Under the pieces are notes generated by a model. That model was not told where the DNA came from. It did not search any database and saw only the letters and a list, made by a program, of their open reading frames with translations. The position numbers and the translations under genes were made by a program. From contig NZ_CP014750.1 in the NCBI RefSeq assembly GCF_001592435.1, positions 1,054,001 through 1,118,000 of the forward strand: DNA of 64,000 nucleotides, in the 5' to 3' direction. This stretch comes from Thermococcus peptonophilus. Its GTDB lineage: Archaea > Methanobacteriota_B > Thermococci > Thermococcales > Thermococcaceae. This document shows positions 45,277-54,168 of the stretch, piece after piece (positions within the stretch are counted from its first letter, which is position 1; the number at the start of each line of letters is the position of its first letter).

Positions 45277-46185
45277 ATGCCAAAGCTGAACATTTCAGGG
45301 CCTCTCGTTCAGCTCATTGAGAGACTCCTCCCAGGTCGGTACCTTAAGCGTTATGAACTGTTCCTGTACTCCGCTAACATTAACTTTCTGGCGGCGGAGT
45401 ACCTGGTCATATCCTTCCTTATGGGCCTTATCTTGGGACTTGCCGTTTCAATATTCAGTTTTCTGTATGGGATAGTAGCTTTCATAGCCGGGTTCGTTGG
45501 AATGGCCTTTCTTTACCCCTACTGGCGTCTTACCAAGAAAATTGATGAGATTGAAAAAAATCTCCCGGACGCTTTCTTTTATCTGGCCAGTTCTCTGAGG
45601 GCAGGTATCTCTTTCTCTGAGGCTCTGGAGGAACTGACAACTGCAAAGTTTGGGGCGCTCACGGAGGAGTTCAAGAGAACAGTTGCCGAGATAAACAAAG
45701 GCCGTCCAACCGCAGACGCGTTAAGGGCATTTGCCCTCAGAAACAAAAGATCGCAGGTGCTTTACCGTTCAATGATGATAGTAATTGAGGCTCTTGAGAG
45801 GGGTGCCCCGATGAGTGATGTCCTTATCTACGTTGCCAACGACGTCAGGGAGATACTGAGAATACAGCAGGAGAGAAAGGCATCAACGGGCATGCAGATG
45901 ATGTTCTTCACGATAACCAGCGGCTTTGTTGGTCCCCTTATTCTAGGAATAGTGGCCCAGGTTATGTCCTCCATGAGCAGCCCAGAGCTTGGAATCGTGT
46001 TCCCAATGAGCTCAATGACGACAATCCTGATGGCCTTTGTCGTGGTCCAGGCTGTTCTCTCAGGTTTGGGAATGGGAGTAATAAGAGAAGGAAAGTACAG
46101 CGCGGGGCTGAAGTATTCCATCATGCTAGCTGTAATGGGATTGGCCATATTTAAAGTGGCTACTATAATCAAACTAAACTTCTGA
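45277..46185 (+). CDS. Type II/IV pilus assembly membrane protein (TadC/GspF type)
   Basis: 302 aa, paralogous to the preceding protein: two N-terminal helices (about 35-75), T2SF domain (LPDAFFYLASSLRAGISFSEALEELTTAKFGALTEEFKRTVAEI) and C-terminal helices. ATG 45277 behind GAGGTGA. Last gene of the operon; its end overlaps the convergent FKBP gene by 12 bases. No prepilin gene is in this cluster. Confidence 0.92.
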   Translation: MPKLNISGPLVQLIERLLPGRYLKRYELFLYSANINFLAAEYLVISFLMGLILGLAVSIFSFLYGIVAFIAGFVGMAFLYPYWRLTKKIDEIEKNLPDAFFYLASSLRAGISFSEALEELTTAKFGALTEEFKRTVAEINKGRPTADALRAFALRNKRSQVLYRSMMIVIEALERGAPMSDVLIYVANDVREILRIQQERKASTGMQMMFFTITSGFVGPLILGIVAQVMSSMSSPELGIVFPMSSMTTILMAFVVVQAVLSGLGMGVIREGKYSAGLKYSIMLAVMGLAIFKVATIIKLNF

Positions 46186-46653
46186 GTCTTCTTCTGCCTT
46201 TTTTACTTCTAGAACTTCAACCTCGAAGACGAGGGTTTTTCCGGCCAGTGGGTGGTTGAAATCGAGGGATACTTCATTCTCACCGACCGAGAGTATCTTG
46301 GCTATGCCGGAATCAGTCATAACGTAGAGGCCTTCCTGTGGTTCAAGACCGGCCTTCGTGAACTCTTCCCTCGGAACGGAAATCACAAGCTCAGGATTCG
46401 GCATTCCGTAAGCCTTCTCTGGAGGAACGGTCACGGTCCTCTTCTCCCCAGCTTCCATACCAATTATGGCCTCGTCGAGGCCCGGGATGATTTCACCGAT
46501 GCCTATCCTGGCCCACATCGGGCCGTACTCCCTCTCATCGACTAGGATGCCGTTTTCCCTAGCTATCTCCTCGTAGCTCGTGTCAAAAACTTCTCCATCC
46601 TCGAACCTTCCAACGTAGTGGAACAGAACGTAATCACCAGCTTCAACTTTCAT
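46174..46653 (-). CDS. FKBP-type peptidyl-prolyl isomerase (SlyD-like)
   Basis: 159 aa. FKBP domain (VLFHYVGRFEDGEVFDTS...GIGEIIPGLDEAIIGMEAGEKRTVTVPPEKAYG) with the inserted IF chaperone domain (ELVISVPREEFTKAGLEPQEGLYV), as in archaeal short FKBPs. Folding helper in the cytoplasm. Start at 46653 (MKVEAGDYVLF); the longer frame runs through the promoter. Minus-strand AAAGATTTATAAAGG (about 46696-46710) is a good BRE/TATA. Confidence 0.95.
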   Translation of the reverse strand: MKVEAGDYVLFHYVGRFEDGEVFDTSYEEIARENGILVDEREYGPMWARIGIGEIIPGLDEAIIGMEAGEKRTVTVPPEKAYGMPNPELVISVPREEFTKAGLEPQEGLYVMTDSGIAKILSVGENEVSLDFNHPLAGKTLVFEVEVLEVKKAEEDSEV

Positions 46654-46774
46654 TTCCTTCAACTCCAAAAGTGTCTTCAGCGAAGATATGTTCTGTCCTT
46701 TATAAATCTTTGGGCATTCGGAAACATACTTGGGAAGTGGGGAAAACCTAATATAGCATGAAGTGCAACTTAGC

Positions 46775-47075
46775 ATGGTGATTGAGATGGGAGTATTTTT
46801 CTAAGATGCTCCAAGAGGAGTACGGCGACCTTGATGTCCGAGAGGTGTACAAGACTAGACTTGGCACAACGGATGTTGAGATAGTCGAAGTGTCAAAATG
46901 AGAAAACAAGTTCATAGCGATGTTTCAGAGCAGTCTTGTAAAGGATGATATCTATTGGTCCCTGATAATAACAAGCCCCAACAACACCCGTACGCTGAAA
47001 GGAATGGACAAGGAAGATGGCATAAAGCTGGCAATAAGGTCGAGCATAGACGCCATGATGAAAGGCATGGAGTGA
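46775..47075 (+). pseudogene. Broken small gene of unknown function
   Basis: A TATA-like CTAATATAG (46748-46756) is followed at 46775 by ATG (MVIEMGVFF, stop). One frame over, EYFSKMLQEEYGDLDVREVYKTRLGTTDVEIVEVSK continues to TGA at 46899-46901, then ENKFIAMFQSSLVKDDIYWSLIITSPNNTRTLKGMD...MMKGME to TGA 47073. So the ~100-residue product is damaged by a frameshift near 46790 and one in-frame TGA. The regular amino acid composition on both sides of the stop shows it was a gene. Family not recognised. Confidence 0.7.
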
Positions 47076-47570
47076 CTACTCTTCTGGCAGGATGTAGTAG
47101 AGGTAGTGCGGCCTGTTCGTTATCTCGTCAATGAAGACTACTGTGCCCGTCTTAGGAGGCTTCAGGTAGTGGACTTCCCCTTTTCTTGTGGTTACTGCCG
47201 CGAACGCATCTCCAGTTCTGACTCTGTTGCCCACGTTGGCTATTAGGGTCTTTGTGAACCCCTCAACGGGCAGTATCATCAGCTCGTCCCCCTTCTTCAG
47301 GTAAATCCTCGTTCTTCCGTCCGGGAGAACTAGTATTGCATCGGTAGTCATCTTCTGCTCCGTCCTGTCAACGTAGAGGTAGAAGCGGTCGTAGACTTCC
47401 CTCTTCAGGAACTTCGCTTTCGAGGCATCCACGAACTCTGGAAGCTCCTCGTTCTCTTTCAGCCAGACCTCAACGTTCCCCATAATGACGACGCACTCGG
47501 TCAGCATTTTTCCTTCCTTTACGCACTCTTCCTGAGTGGCCTCAACGTAAAGCTTCGGCAGTTTTTCCAT
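47076..47570 (-). CDS. DUF2118-like protein with C-terminal lipoyl-like fold
   Basis: 164 aa. N-terminal region with CVVIMGNVEVWLKENEELPEF and a C-terminal part (LIANVGNRVRTGDAFAAVTTRKGEVHYLKPPKTGTVVFI) that resembles a biotinyl/lipoyl barrel but lacks the lipoylated Lys motif. I associate it with the archaeal DUF2118 family; function unknown. Promoter-proximal gene, convergent with and touching the broken gene at 47075. Confidence 0.75.
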   Translation of the reverse strand: MEKLPKLYVEATQEECVKEGKMLTECVVIMGNVEVWLKENEELPEFVDASKAKFLKREVYDRFYLYVDRTEQKMTTDAILVLPDGRTRIYLKKGDELMILPVEGFTKTLIANVGNRVRTGDAFAAVTTRKGEVHYLKPPKTGTVVFIDEITNRPHYLYYILPEE

Positions 47571-47640
47571 GTTCTCACCTGAGGTTTACTATCCCGTAAA
47601 ACTTTTATATGTTTATTGGTACCTGCATCTGTGAGCATTC

Positions 47641-48477
47641 ATGGGCGCTAAAGTAAGGTTCATTTCCCTGCTCATTGTTTTGATACTTCTAACCTCTCTG
47701 CTGATGAACAGTCACGAGTTCAGTTCTCCTCACAAAAGCAATCCTAAGGCCGGTGACATCATGGCCCTTATTATGTCAATATTGTACGTGGGAGGCCTCA
47801 TACTGATCCTGCTGACCACGTACTACTATTATGACAGGTTCGCCCGGAAGAGGAGAAAGGAGTATCAGGCTTCTTCGGCCGACTTGATTCCAGTTCTTTT
47901 ATACCTCATTGTCCTCCCCTTGCTGGCACTGTTCTTCGGGAAGAATACTATCCGGGTCTCCCCCTCAAGCAATGTCACGGCCTCTGGCCCTTTGATAGCG
48001 TCCAACAGGACTTTTCACGGTGTTGTAACCCCTTCTTCTCCTTTACGTACTCACCTCTACATCTTTGCGCTGATACCAATCGCCATAGGAGTTGGCTACA
48101 TCTCATACTATTATGTCCGTCTCGCACTGAAAGAAGTCGAGAGAAAGAAGAAGGTGAAGATAGCGGTCAGCTTTGACAGGAAGCTTGATGAGCTTGGCCT
48201 TGACCAGTTCAATGACCCCAAAGAGGCAATCGTCCAGATATACAAAAACGCCGTGCTCTGGCTTGAGGGGCTGGGGGTTCCCTACCAAGAGAGCTGGACG
48301 CACTGGGAGCACGCGGAACACGTAAACTACATGAGAATCCTCTACCTTGACCTTGTTAAGCTCTTCGAGAAGGCAAAGTACGCCCCCGAGAGGGTTGAAT
48401 GGAAGGACGCCGAAAAGGCCCTTGAAATATACTTGGAGCTCAGGGGGAAGGCTCGTGAAGTTGCTGGAATTGATTAA
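47641..48477 (+). CDS. DUF4129-domain membrane protein
   Basis: 278 aa. Helices near residues 5-22, 42-62, 82-100 and 138-160, then a cytoplasmic DUF4129-like domain (KEAIVQIYKNAVLWLEGLGVPYQESWTHWEHAEHV...). Members occur in MoxR/DUF58 operons. Starts a rightward operon; TATA-like CTTTTATATG near 47602-47612 gives a leaderless or very short leader. Confidence 0.85.
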   Translation: MGAKVRFISLLIVLILLTSLLMNSHEFSSPHKSNPKAGDIMALIMSILYVGGLILILLTTYYYYDRFARKRRKEYQASSADLIPVLLYLIVLPLLALFFGKNTIRVSPSSNVTASGPLIASNRTFHGVVTPSSPLRTHLYIFALIPIAIGVGYISYYYVRLALKEVERKKKVKIAVSFDRKLDELGLDQFNDPKEAIVQIYKNAVLWLEGLGVPYQESWTHWEHAEHVNYMRILYLDLVKLFEKAKYAPERVEWKDAEKALEIYLELRGKAREVAGID

Positions 48478-48892
48478 AACGTATCGGGCAAGGATTATAA
48501 TAGGACTGCTCTTGACCCTTGGCTCCATACTTCCAGGGGAGTACTACGTCAGATGGGTCTTTGCAGTCGCCTTAGCGGCCTTTCTGGGCTGGGTTCTCAT
48601 TGGATACGACGTGCTCATTCCATACAGGCCCAAGAGAGATGAGTACCAAATCGCAAGGAGGCCCGACTTTGAGAGGGCGCTTCTGCTGGTAAAAAGAGCT
48701 AAAAAAGGTGGTGGAAGGGAGGTTGCGGAGGAGTACCTCCTTGAGATACTTCACTCCATAACCGGCCGCTCCTTCTACGATCTGAGGACCGATCCTCCAA
48801 AAGCCCTTCAGGCGTTCTATTCATCTAGAGACCCCTACAGGGGCCTTAAAGAGGCGTTAAAAATCCTGGAGGCTGAGCTAAATGAAGATTGA
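48455..48892 (+). CDS. Small membrane protein of the MoxR operon
   Basis: 145 aa: two N-terminal helices (IIIGLLLTLGSILPG and WVFAVALAAFLGWVLIGY) and a cytoplasmic helical domain. GTG 48455 follows GGGGGAAGGCTC and overlaps the DUF4129 gene by 23 bases; its end overlaps moxR by 11 bases. Earlier start at 48347 is rejected as shadow. No family recognised. Confidence 0.8.
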   Translation: MKLLELIKTYRARIIIGLLLTLGSILPGEYYVRWVFAVALAAFLGWVLIGYDVLIPYRPKRDEYQIARRPDFERALLLVKRAKKGGGREVAEEYLLEILHSITGRSFYDLRTDPPKALQAFYSSRDPYRGLKEALKILEAELNED

Positions 48893-49835
48893 GGAAGTGC
48901 ATGAGAAGGCTGACCTCGTGCTTTCCGAGGTCGGGAAAGTCATCGTTGGAAAGGAGAACGTCCTGAAAATGATACTGGCCACGATCCTCGCCGACGGCCA
49001 CGTCCTCATAGAAGACTTGCCCGGTCTTGCGAAGACTCTGATGGCGAAGAGCTTTGCAGGTGCACTCGGCCTTGACTTCAAGCGCGTTCAGTTCACCCCC
49101 GACTTGCTGCCCAGCGACATCATCGGTGTGAGCGTCTTCAACCAGAAGACTCTCGAGTTCGAGTTCAAAAAGGGCCCGGTGTTCACGAACATACTCCTCG
49201 CCGACGAGGTTAACAGGTCTCCGCCGAAGACTCAGTCTGCCCTCCTTGAGGCGATGCAGGAGAGGCAGGTTACCGTTGAGGGAAAGACATATTCCCTCCC
49301 AAGGCCATTCGTGGTCATAGCCACCCAGAACCCCATAGAGCAGGAGGGCACGTATCCACTCCCGGAGGCCCAGCTCGACAGGTTTCTGGTGAGGCTCCAC
49401 GTTGGCTACCCCACGAAGAAGGAAGAGCTTGAGATACTGCGGAGAAGGATAGGGAGAAAGAGCGACGAGATCAGCGTTTCTCCGGTTGTCACGGCGGAAG
49501 AAGTCCTTGAGATGCAGCGTGCCGTTGAGGACGTTTACGTCAGCGACCCGGTACTCGAGTACATCGTCGATATCGTTGAGGCCACGAGAAAGAACAAAAA
49601 GGACGTTGAGGTAGGGGCTTCCCCGAGGGGAAGCCTTGCACTCCTCAAGCTCGCAAGGGCATACGCGGCCATAGAGGGAAGGGACTACGTAATCCCGGAC
49701 GATGTCAAGACCGTTGCTATTCCTGCCCTGAGCCACAGACTGATCCTCAAGAGAGAGCTGTGGTACACTAAGGTCAGCCAGGAGAGCGTCATGGCGAAGA
49801 TCTTGGATAGGGTGCCTGTTCCAAAGTTTGAGTGA
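48882..49835 (+). CDS. moxR: MoxR-type AAA+ ATPase
   Basis: 317 aa. Walker A-like LIEDLPGLAKTLMAK (the first Gly/Lys of the P-loop are as in the MoxR family), Walker B ILLADEVNRSPPKTQSALLEAMQE, sensor 1 VIATQNPIEQEGTYPLPEAQLDRF, and an arginine-rich lid domain (GASPRGSLALLKLARAYA). MoxR ATPases act as chaperones that activate or insert partner proteins, here likely the DUF58 protein next door. Confidence 0.95.
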   Translation: MKIEEVHEKADLVLSEVGKVIVGKENVLKMILATILADGHVLIEDLPGLAKTLMAKSFAGALGLDFKRVQFTPDLLPSDIIGVSVFNQKTLEFEFKKGPVFTNILLADEVNRSPPKTQSALLEAMQERQVTVEGKTYSLPRPFVVIATQNPIEQEGTYPLPEAQLDRFLVRLHVGYPTKKEELEILRRRIGRKSDEISVSPVVTAEEVLEMQRAVEDVYVSDPVLEYIVDIVEATRKNKKDVEVGASPRGSLALLKLARAYAAIEGRDYVIPDDVKTVAIPALSHRLILKRELWYTKVSQESVMAKILDRVPVPKFE

Positions 49836-49849
49836 AGGACGGGAATAGC

Positions 49850-51175
49850 ATGATGCAGGGATTCAGCCCCGTAACTGGACTGGGTTCCCAGCCTTATCAG
49901 CCTTCAGCCATCCCCGCTGGGCAAAAGGAGGTCGAGCCACCTAGGGGTGTTTCCCCGACTGCAGAGCTCGGCCTCCTTGTGGCTTCAGCGTGGGTTATCC
50001 CCCTCGTTGCCTTCTTCCTCCTCAGGTGGGAGCTTGCATACCTTGTCCTGCCCTACGTTACACTTGTCTCCATCGAATACCTTCTTTTCAAGCCTCAGGG
50101 GGAGATCAAGGTCTGGCGCTCGGTGCCCCACCACCGCTTCCTCGAGGGCCAGGAGGTTGAGGTTGAGGTTCACGTTGTCCCCGAGTTCAGCGTCGAACAC
50201 CTTGTGGTCAGGGATATAGTGCCTGAGGAACTTGAAATTGTCTCGGGCAGTCCGGAAAAGGCCTTTTCCCTCCGTGCTGGGGAAGAAGGCGTTTTGAAAT
50301 ACACGGTAAGGATTAAGAGGGGGGTTCATCACTTTGAGAGGGTGGAGGTTTCCTACAGAGATCCCCTGGGCTTCTTTTCGGCAGATGCCTTCGTTGAACT
50401 CTTCACTGAGGCTATTGGAGTTCCCCAGGTTTATGACGTCCCAACGCCGTACTCCACCAGGGGCACCAAGATAACCATTGGCCCCCTCCCATCGCCCCTT
50501 ATTGGAGAGGGTCTTGAATTCCATGCCGTTAGGGAGTACCGTCCAGGTGATCCTTTGAAGATAATAAACTGGAAGGCCACAGCCAGGACTGGAAAGATAA
50601 TGGCCAATGAATTCGAGAGCGAGAGAAAGGTAGATGTCGTTTTTATCGTCGATGCCTCCCGAAACAACCTGCCAGTCTTTGATTACCTGATAAGGGCGGC
50701 GGCTTCCCTTATGCTCAACGCCCTCAACGACGGTACAAGTTTTGGCCTTCTACTGGCAGAAGAGGTTCCACTTTGGGTCAGGGTGGACTACGGAAAGAGG
50801 CACTTCTTCAAGTGCATTGACTTCCTGAGCACGGCCAAGCCCGATTTAAACAACGTCATAGCCTACCAGGTCGAGCACCTTGCCAAGTCCGCCTTTCCCC
50901 CGCGGGCGCAGATAGTTTACTTCTCCCCCCTCCTGACCAAGGAAAGCCGGGAGGCCCTCAAAATACTTGGCGAGCTGGGTTACAAAGTCGTTGTGATAAG
51001 CCCGAACCCGAACAGTCTCTACATCCCATCTACCGAGGAGGAAGAGCTCGCGATGAAGCTCGTTGAACTCAGGAGAAAAGCTCTGTTGCGTGAACTTTCC
51101 GCCTACGGCCTGATTATAGACTGGGACGTCAAAAAGCCCCTGAAGGCCGCGATAGCGGAGGTGATTAAGTTATGA
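49850..51175 (+). CDS. DUF58 protein (von Willebrand A-like)
   Basis: 441 aa. Two helices (about residues 35-75), an extracytoplasmic beta domain, and the DUF58 motif EFHAVREYRPGDPLKIINWKATARTGKIMANEF followed by a VWA-like VVFIVDASRNNLP (DxS metal site). Partner of MoxR in the established pairing. ATG 49850 chosen behind GGACGGGA; GTG 49832 overlaps the moxR stop and has no ribosome binding site. Confidence 0.92.
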   Translation: MMQGFSPVTGLGSQPYQPSAIPAGQKEVEPPRGVSPTAELGLLVASAWVIPLVAFFLLRWELAYLVLPYVTLVSIEYLLFKPQGEIKVWRSVPHHRFLEGQEVEVEVHVVPEFSVEHLVVRDIVPEELEIVSGSPEKAFSLRAGEEGVLKYTVRIKRGVHHFERVEVSYRDPLGFFSADAFVELFTEAIGVPQVYDVPTPYSTRGTKITIGPLPSPLIGEGLEFHAVREYRPGDPLKIINWKATARTGKIMANEFESERKVDVVFIVDASRNNLPVFDYLIRAAASLMLNALNDGTSFGLLLAEEVPLWVRVDYGKRHFFKCIDFLSTAKPDLNNVIAYQVEHLAKSAFPPRAQIVYFSPLLTKESREALKILGELGYKVVVISPNPNSLYIPSTEEEELAMKLVELRRKALLRELSAYGLIIDWDVKKPLKAAIAEVIKL

Positions 51176-51597
51176 TCAGAGAACTGTACCTGGGAATGCT
51201 CTTTGCAATCACGACGTACCTGACCTACATCGGCTTTGATGAGAAGGTTTTCCTCGTTCTAACTCTGGCTTCGGCACTCTCTTTCTTCTTCTGGGGGGCT
51301 GGCTACGCATACCTCACCGTTCTGGGGATTGTTCTCGTGTATTTCAATCGAGGAGGTCTTTACGGGCTGTCCCTCCTTTCCCTCGCCATAATATTCGTCG
51401 AGTCAGTCCATCTCACGCGCATCAGGTCCCCAATGAGGCACTATGGGATGCTCTTCGTGGCAGTCATGCTTGCAATTCCAATCTACTACATCGTTCAGAT
51501 TATCTCCGCTTACCTCCCCAGCCTGAGCAACACCACGGTGGCGGCCTTCTTCATCGTCTCGCTCTATCTGACTTTCTATTTCGTGCTCAGACGGTGA
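51172..51597 (+). CDS. Polytopic membrane protein ending the MoxR operon
   Basis: 141 aa, about five membrane helices and little else. Starts on the DUF58 stop (ATGA overlap). Its end overlaps the convergent kinase gene by 11 bases. No family recognised; membership in the operon is clear. Confidence 0.8.
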   Translation: MIRELYLGMLFAITTYLTYIGFDEKVFLVLTLASALSFFFWGAGYAYLTVLGIVLVYFNRGGLYGLSLLSLAIIFVESVHLTRIRSPMRHYGMLFVAVMLAIPIYYIVQIISAYLPSLSNTTVAAFFIVSLYLTFYFVLRR

Positions 51598-52423
51598 TGC
51601 TCCAGTTTCCCCATTTTTTCAGGACTTCCCTTGCCCTTTCCAGACCCAGCCTTACGCACTCCTTAAGGGGAAGACCCCTCGAATAGCCAGCGAGGAAACC
51701 GCCGGCAAAGGCGTCCCCGCCGCCCGTTGGATCAACGATCTCCTCGGGTTCTATCGGAAGGGCCTGGAATTCTCTGAACGAGCCATCGTATATGAGGACT
51801 CCCTTTTCACCGCGGGTTATTACGACCGTCTTTGCTCCCCACTCGTGAAGAACTCTCGCGGCCTCTTTGACATCATCCGCTCCAGTGATCATGATGGCCT
51901 CTCTCTCGTTAGGAAAGATTATTTCGGCCCTCGATACTATCTCCTGCAGGAGGTCTCTTCTCTTAACGTACTCTTCCTTGTACGTTGGGTTGAAATCAAT
52001 GGTAACTATTTTCCCCTTTAAGCGGTTGAGGAGCTTCAGCTGTTCTTCCGGCGGAATCGGGGAAATGTGGAAGACTTTAGCATCGAGGTACTCCTTGGGG
52101 ATTGAGATTTCGCCCATTTTCTGGGCGACCCCCATTTCAACCGGGGCATCAACGCTTCCGTCCTCGTGGTAAATCATGTAGATGTGGATTGTCTTTCCGG
52201 GCAGGATTTGAATCCCTCTAATGTCCACCACGGAAGAAAGTACTTGAAGCCACTCCTTTGGGAAGTCCTCTCCTATCTTCGTGACGAGTCCGACCTTTGC
52301 CCCGGCGAGCGCCGCTGAAGTGGCCACCCCTGCGGCGGCACCTCCAGGCATTGTTACGCGCCTTCCATTCGGGAATATAAGGGTGTCAATTGAAACGTGA
52401 CCGATAACCACGAGATCCAGCAT
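51587..52423 (-). CDS. PfkB-family carbohydrate/nucleoside kinase
   Basis: 278 aa. PfkB signatures: PGGAAAGVATSAALAGAKVGLVTKIGEDF near the N-terminus and IVDPTGGGDAFAGGFLAGYSRG with the catalytic Asp near the C-terminus. Substrate cannot be read from motifs. In T. kodakarensis PfkB relatives include cytidine, inositol and ribose-1-phosphate kinases; the last would fit with nucleoside phosphorylases but that is a guess. Start at 52423 with GGGTGGTACC. Confidence 0.9.
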   Translation of the reverse strand: MLDLVVIGHVSIDTLIFPNGRRVTMPGGAAAGVATSAALAGAKVGLVTKIGEDFPKEWLQVLSSVVDIRGIQILPGKTIHIYMIYHEDGSVDAPVEMGVAQKMGEISIPKEYLDAKVFHISPIPPEEQLKLLNRLKGKIVTIDFNPTYKEEYVKRRDLLQEIVSRAEIIFPNEREAIMITGADDVKEAARVLHEWGAKTVVITRGEKGVLIYDGSFREFQALPIEPEEIVDPTGGGDAFAGGFLAGYSRGLPLKECVRLGLERAREVLKKWGNWSITV

Positions 52424-52555
52424 GGTACCACCCGAGACCCTTAGGAGTCCCCCTTAATACCGTTTCCCTCAATAGTAATTCCTTTACCTTCACTCGTTCA
52501 GATATCCATCGAAAAGATTAAAAGTTTGGCAATCCAAAAAGTAGCGGTGATAGGA

Positions 52556-54055
52556 ATGGAGTCCGTTTTCCAGAACGAGACGATTAAGGCTATTCTTGAG
52601 AAGTACCGCAGGATATGGGCCATTGGGCACGCTCAGAGCGTTCTTGGCTGGGACATGGAGGTCAACATGCCCAAGGAGGGCATCCTTGAGAGGAGCGTTG
52701 CCCAGGGGGAGCTCAGTGTCCTTTCACAGGAGTTTCTGCTCAAGCCCGACTTCGTCGAGCTTGTCGAGAAGGCTAAGGGAATAGAGGGCCTTAACGAATA
52801 TGAGAGGGGAGTCGTCCGCGTTCTTGACAGGCAGATACGGATAAGCAAGTCCTTCCCGCCGGAGTTTCTCAGAGAGATGAGCGAAGTCACGAGTCAGGCA
52901 ACTAAAGCCTGGGAAGAAGCCAAGAGGAGCGACGACTTCTCCAAGTTCGAGCCGTGGCTCGACAGAATCATAGACCTTGCCAAGAGGGCCGCTGACTACC
53001 TCGGCTACGAGGAAGAGCCCTATGATGCCTTGCTCGACCTCTTCGAGGAAGGTCTCACCACGAAGGAAGTCGAGAGGATGTTCGAAAAGCTCGAGAAGGA
53101 GCTGAAGCCGCTCCTTGAGAAAATCATGGAAGAGGGCAAAGTGCCCAGGGAACACCCTCTCGAGAAGGAGCGCTATGAGAGAGAGCAGATGGAAAAGGTG
53201 AACATATGGATACTCCAGAAGTTCGGCTTTCCGCTCGGAGTCCGCTCAAGGCTCGATGTTTCGGCTCACCCCTTCACTACCGAGTTCGGGATAAGGGACG
53301 TGAGGATAACGACCAGATACGAGGGTTACGACTTCAGGAGAACCATCCTCAGCACCGTCCACGAGTTTGGGCATGCGCTCTACGAGCTCCAGCAGGACGA
53401 GAGGTTCATGTTCAGCCCGATTGCCGGCGGTGTCTCCCTTGGAATCCACGAAAGTCAGAGCAGGTTCTGGGAGAACATAATCGGCCGCTCGAGGGAGTTC
53501 GCTGGACTCATATACCCGGTACTCAAGGAGAACCTCCCGTTCATGGCGAGCTATACCCCTGAAGACGTTTACCTATACTTCAACATAGTCAGACCAGACT
53601 TCATAAGGACTGAAGCAGATGTCGTTACCTACAACTTCCACATACTCCTCCGCTTCAAGCTCGAGAGGATGATGCTCAACGAGGGCGTTAAGGCGAAAGA
53701 CTTACCTGAGCTCTGGAACGAGGAGATGGAGAGACTCCTCGGAATCAGACCGAAGACCTACGCCGAGGGAATCCTCCAGGACATCCACTGGGCGCACGGA
53801 ACAATCGGCTACTTCCCGACCTACAGCATAGGAACGCTCCTCGCGAGCCAGATATACTACCACATCAAGCGCGACATCCCGGACTTCGAGGAGAAGGTTG
53901 CAAGGGCCGAGTTCGAGCCAATAAAGGCCTGGCTCAGGGAAAGGATACATCGCTGGGGAAGCATCTACTCGCCGAAGGAGCTCCTCCAGAAGGCCCTCGG
54001 CGAGGAGCTGAACCCAGACTACTTCATCCGCTGGGTGAAGGAGAAGTATCTGTGA
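52556..54055 (+). CDS. M32 metallocarboxypeptidase (carboxypeptidase Taq type)
   Basis: 499 aa, the same length as the Pyrococcus furiosus enzyme. HEXXH zinc site in TVHEFGHALYELQ, the family motif GVSLGIHESQSRFWEN with the third ligand Glu, IRPDFIRTEADVVTYNFHILLR and TIGYFPTYSIGTLLASQ. Cytoplasmic peptide trimming from the C-terminus. ATG 52556 (MESVFQNETIK) behind GGTGATAGG; the ten codons before are rejected. Confidence 0.96.
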   Translation: MESVFQNETIKAILEKYRRIWAIGHAQSVLGWDMEVNMPKEGILERSVAQGELSVLSQEFLLKPDFVELVEKAKGIEGLNEYERGVVRVLDRQIRISKSFPPEFLREMSEVTSQATKAWEEAKRSDDFSKFEPWLDRIIDLAKRAADYLGYEEEPYDALLDLFEEGLTTKEVERMFEKLEKELKPLLEKIMEEGKVPREHPLEKERYEREQMEKVNIWILQKFGFPLGVRSRLDVSAHPFTTEFGIRDVRITTRYEGYDFRRTILSTVHEFGHALYELQQDERFMFSPIAGGVSLGIHESQSRFWENIIGRSREFAGLIYPVLKENLPFMASYTPEDVYLYFNIVRPDFIRTEADVVTYNFHILLRFKLERMMLNEGVKAKDLPELWNEEMERLLGIRPKTYAEGILQDIHWAHGTIGYFPTYSIGTLLASQIYYHIKRDIPDFEEKVARAEFEPIKAWLRERIHRWGSIYSPKELLQKALGEELNPDYFIRWVKEKYL

Positions 54056-54057
54056 TT

Positions 54058-54092
54058 GCTCTCCTTTTTCTTTCCAGCTTGTTTTTCGGTGT
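54058..54092 (+). terminator. Oligo-T terminator after the carboxypeptidase gene
   Basis: CTCTCCTTTTTCTTTCC and CTTGTTTTTCGG follow the stop codon. Confidence 0.45.
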
Positions 54093-54168
54093 TCTTAGTG
54101 ATGCTGTTGATACCAAGAAATGTATTTAAGCTCTTTTAATCAATATGGTGAGAAGGTGAAGTCTTGTG

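Noticed and set aside
46899-46901. TGA read as selenocysteine
   Set aside because: Thermococcales are not known to use selenocysteine, no SECIS-like hairpin is evident, and a frameshift upstream also damages the gene.
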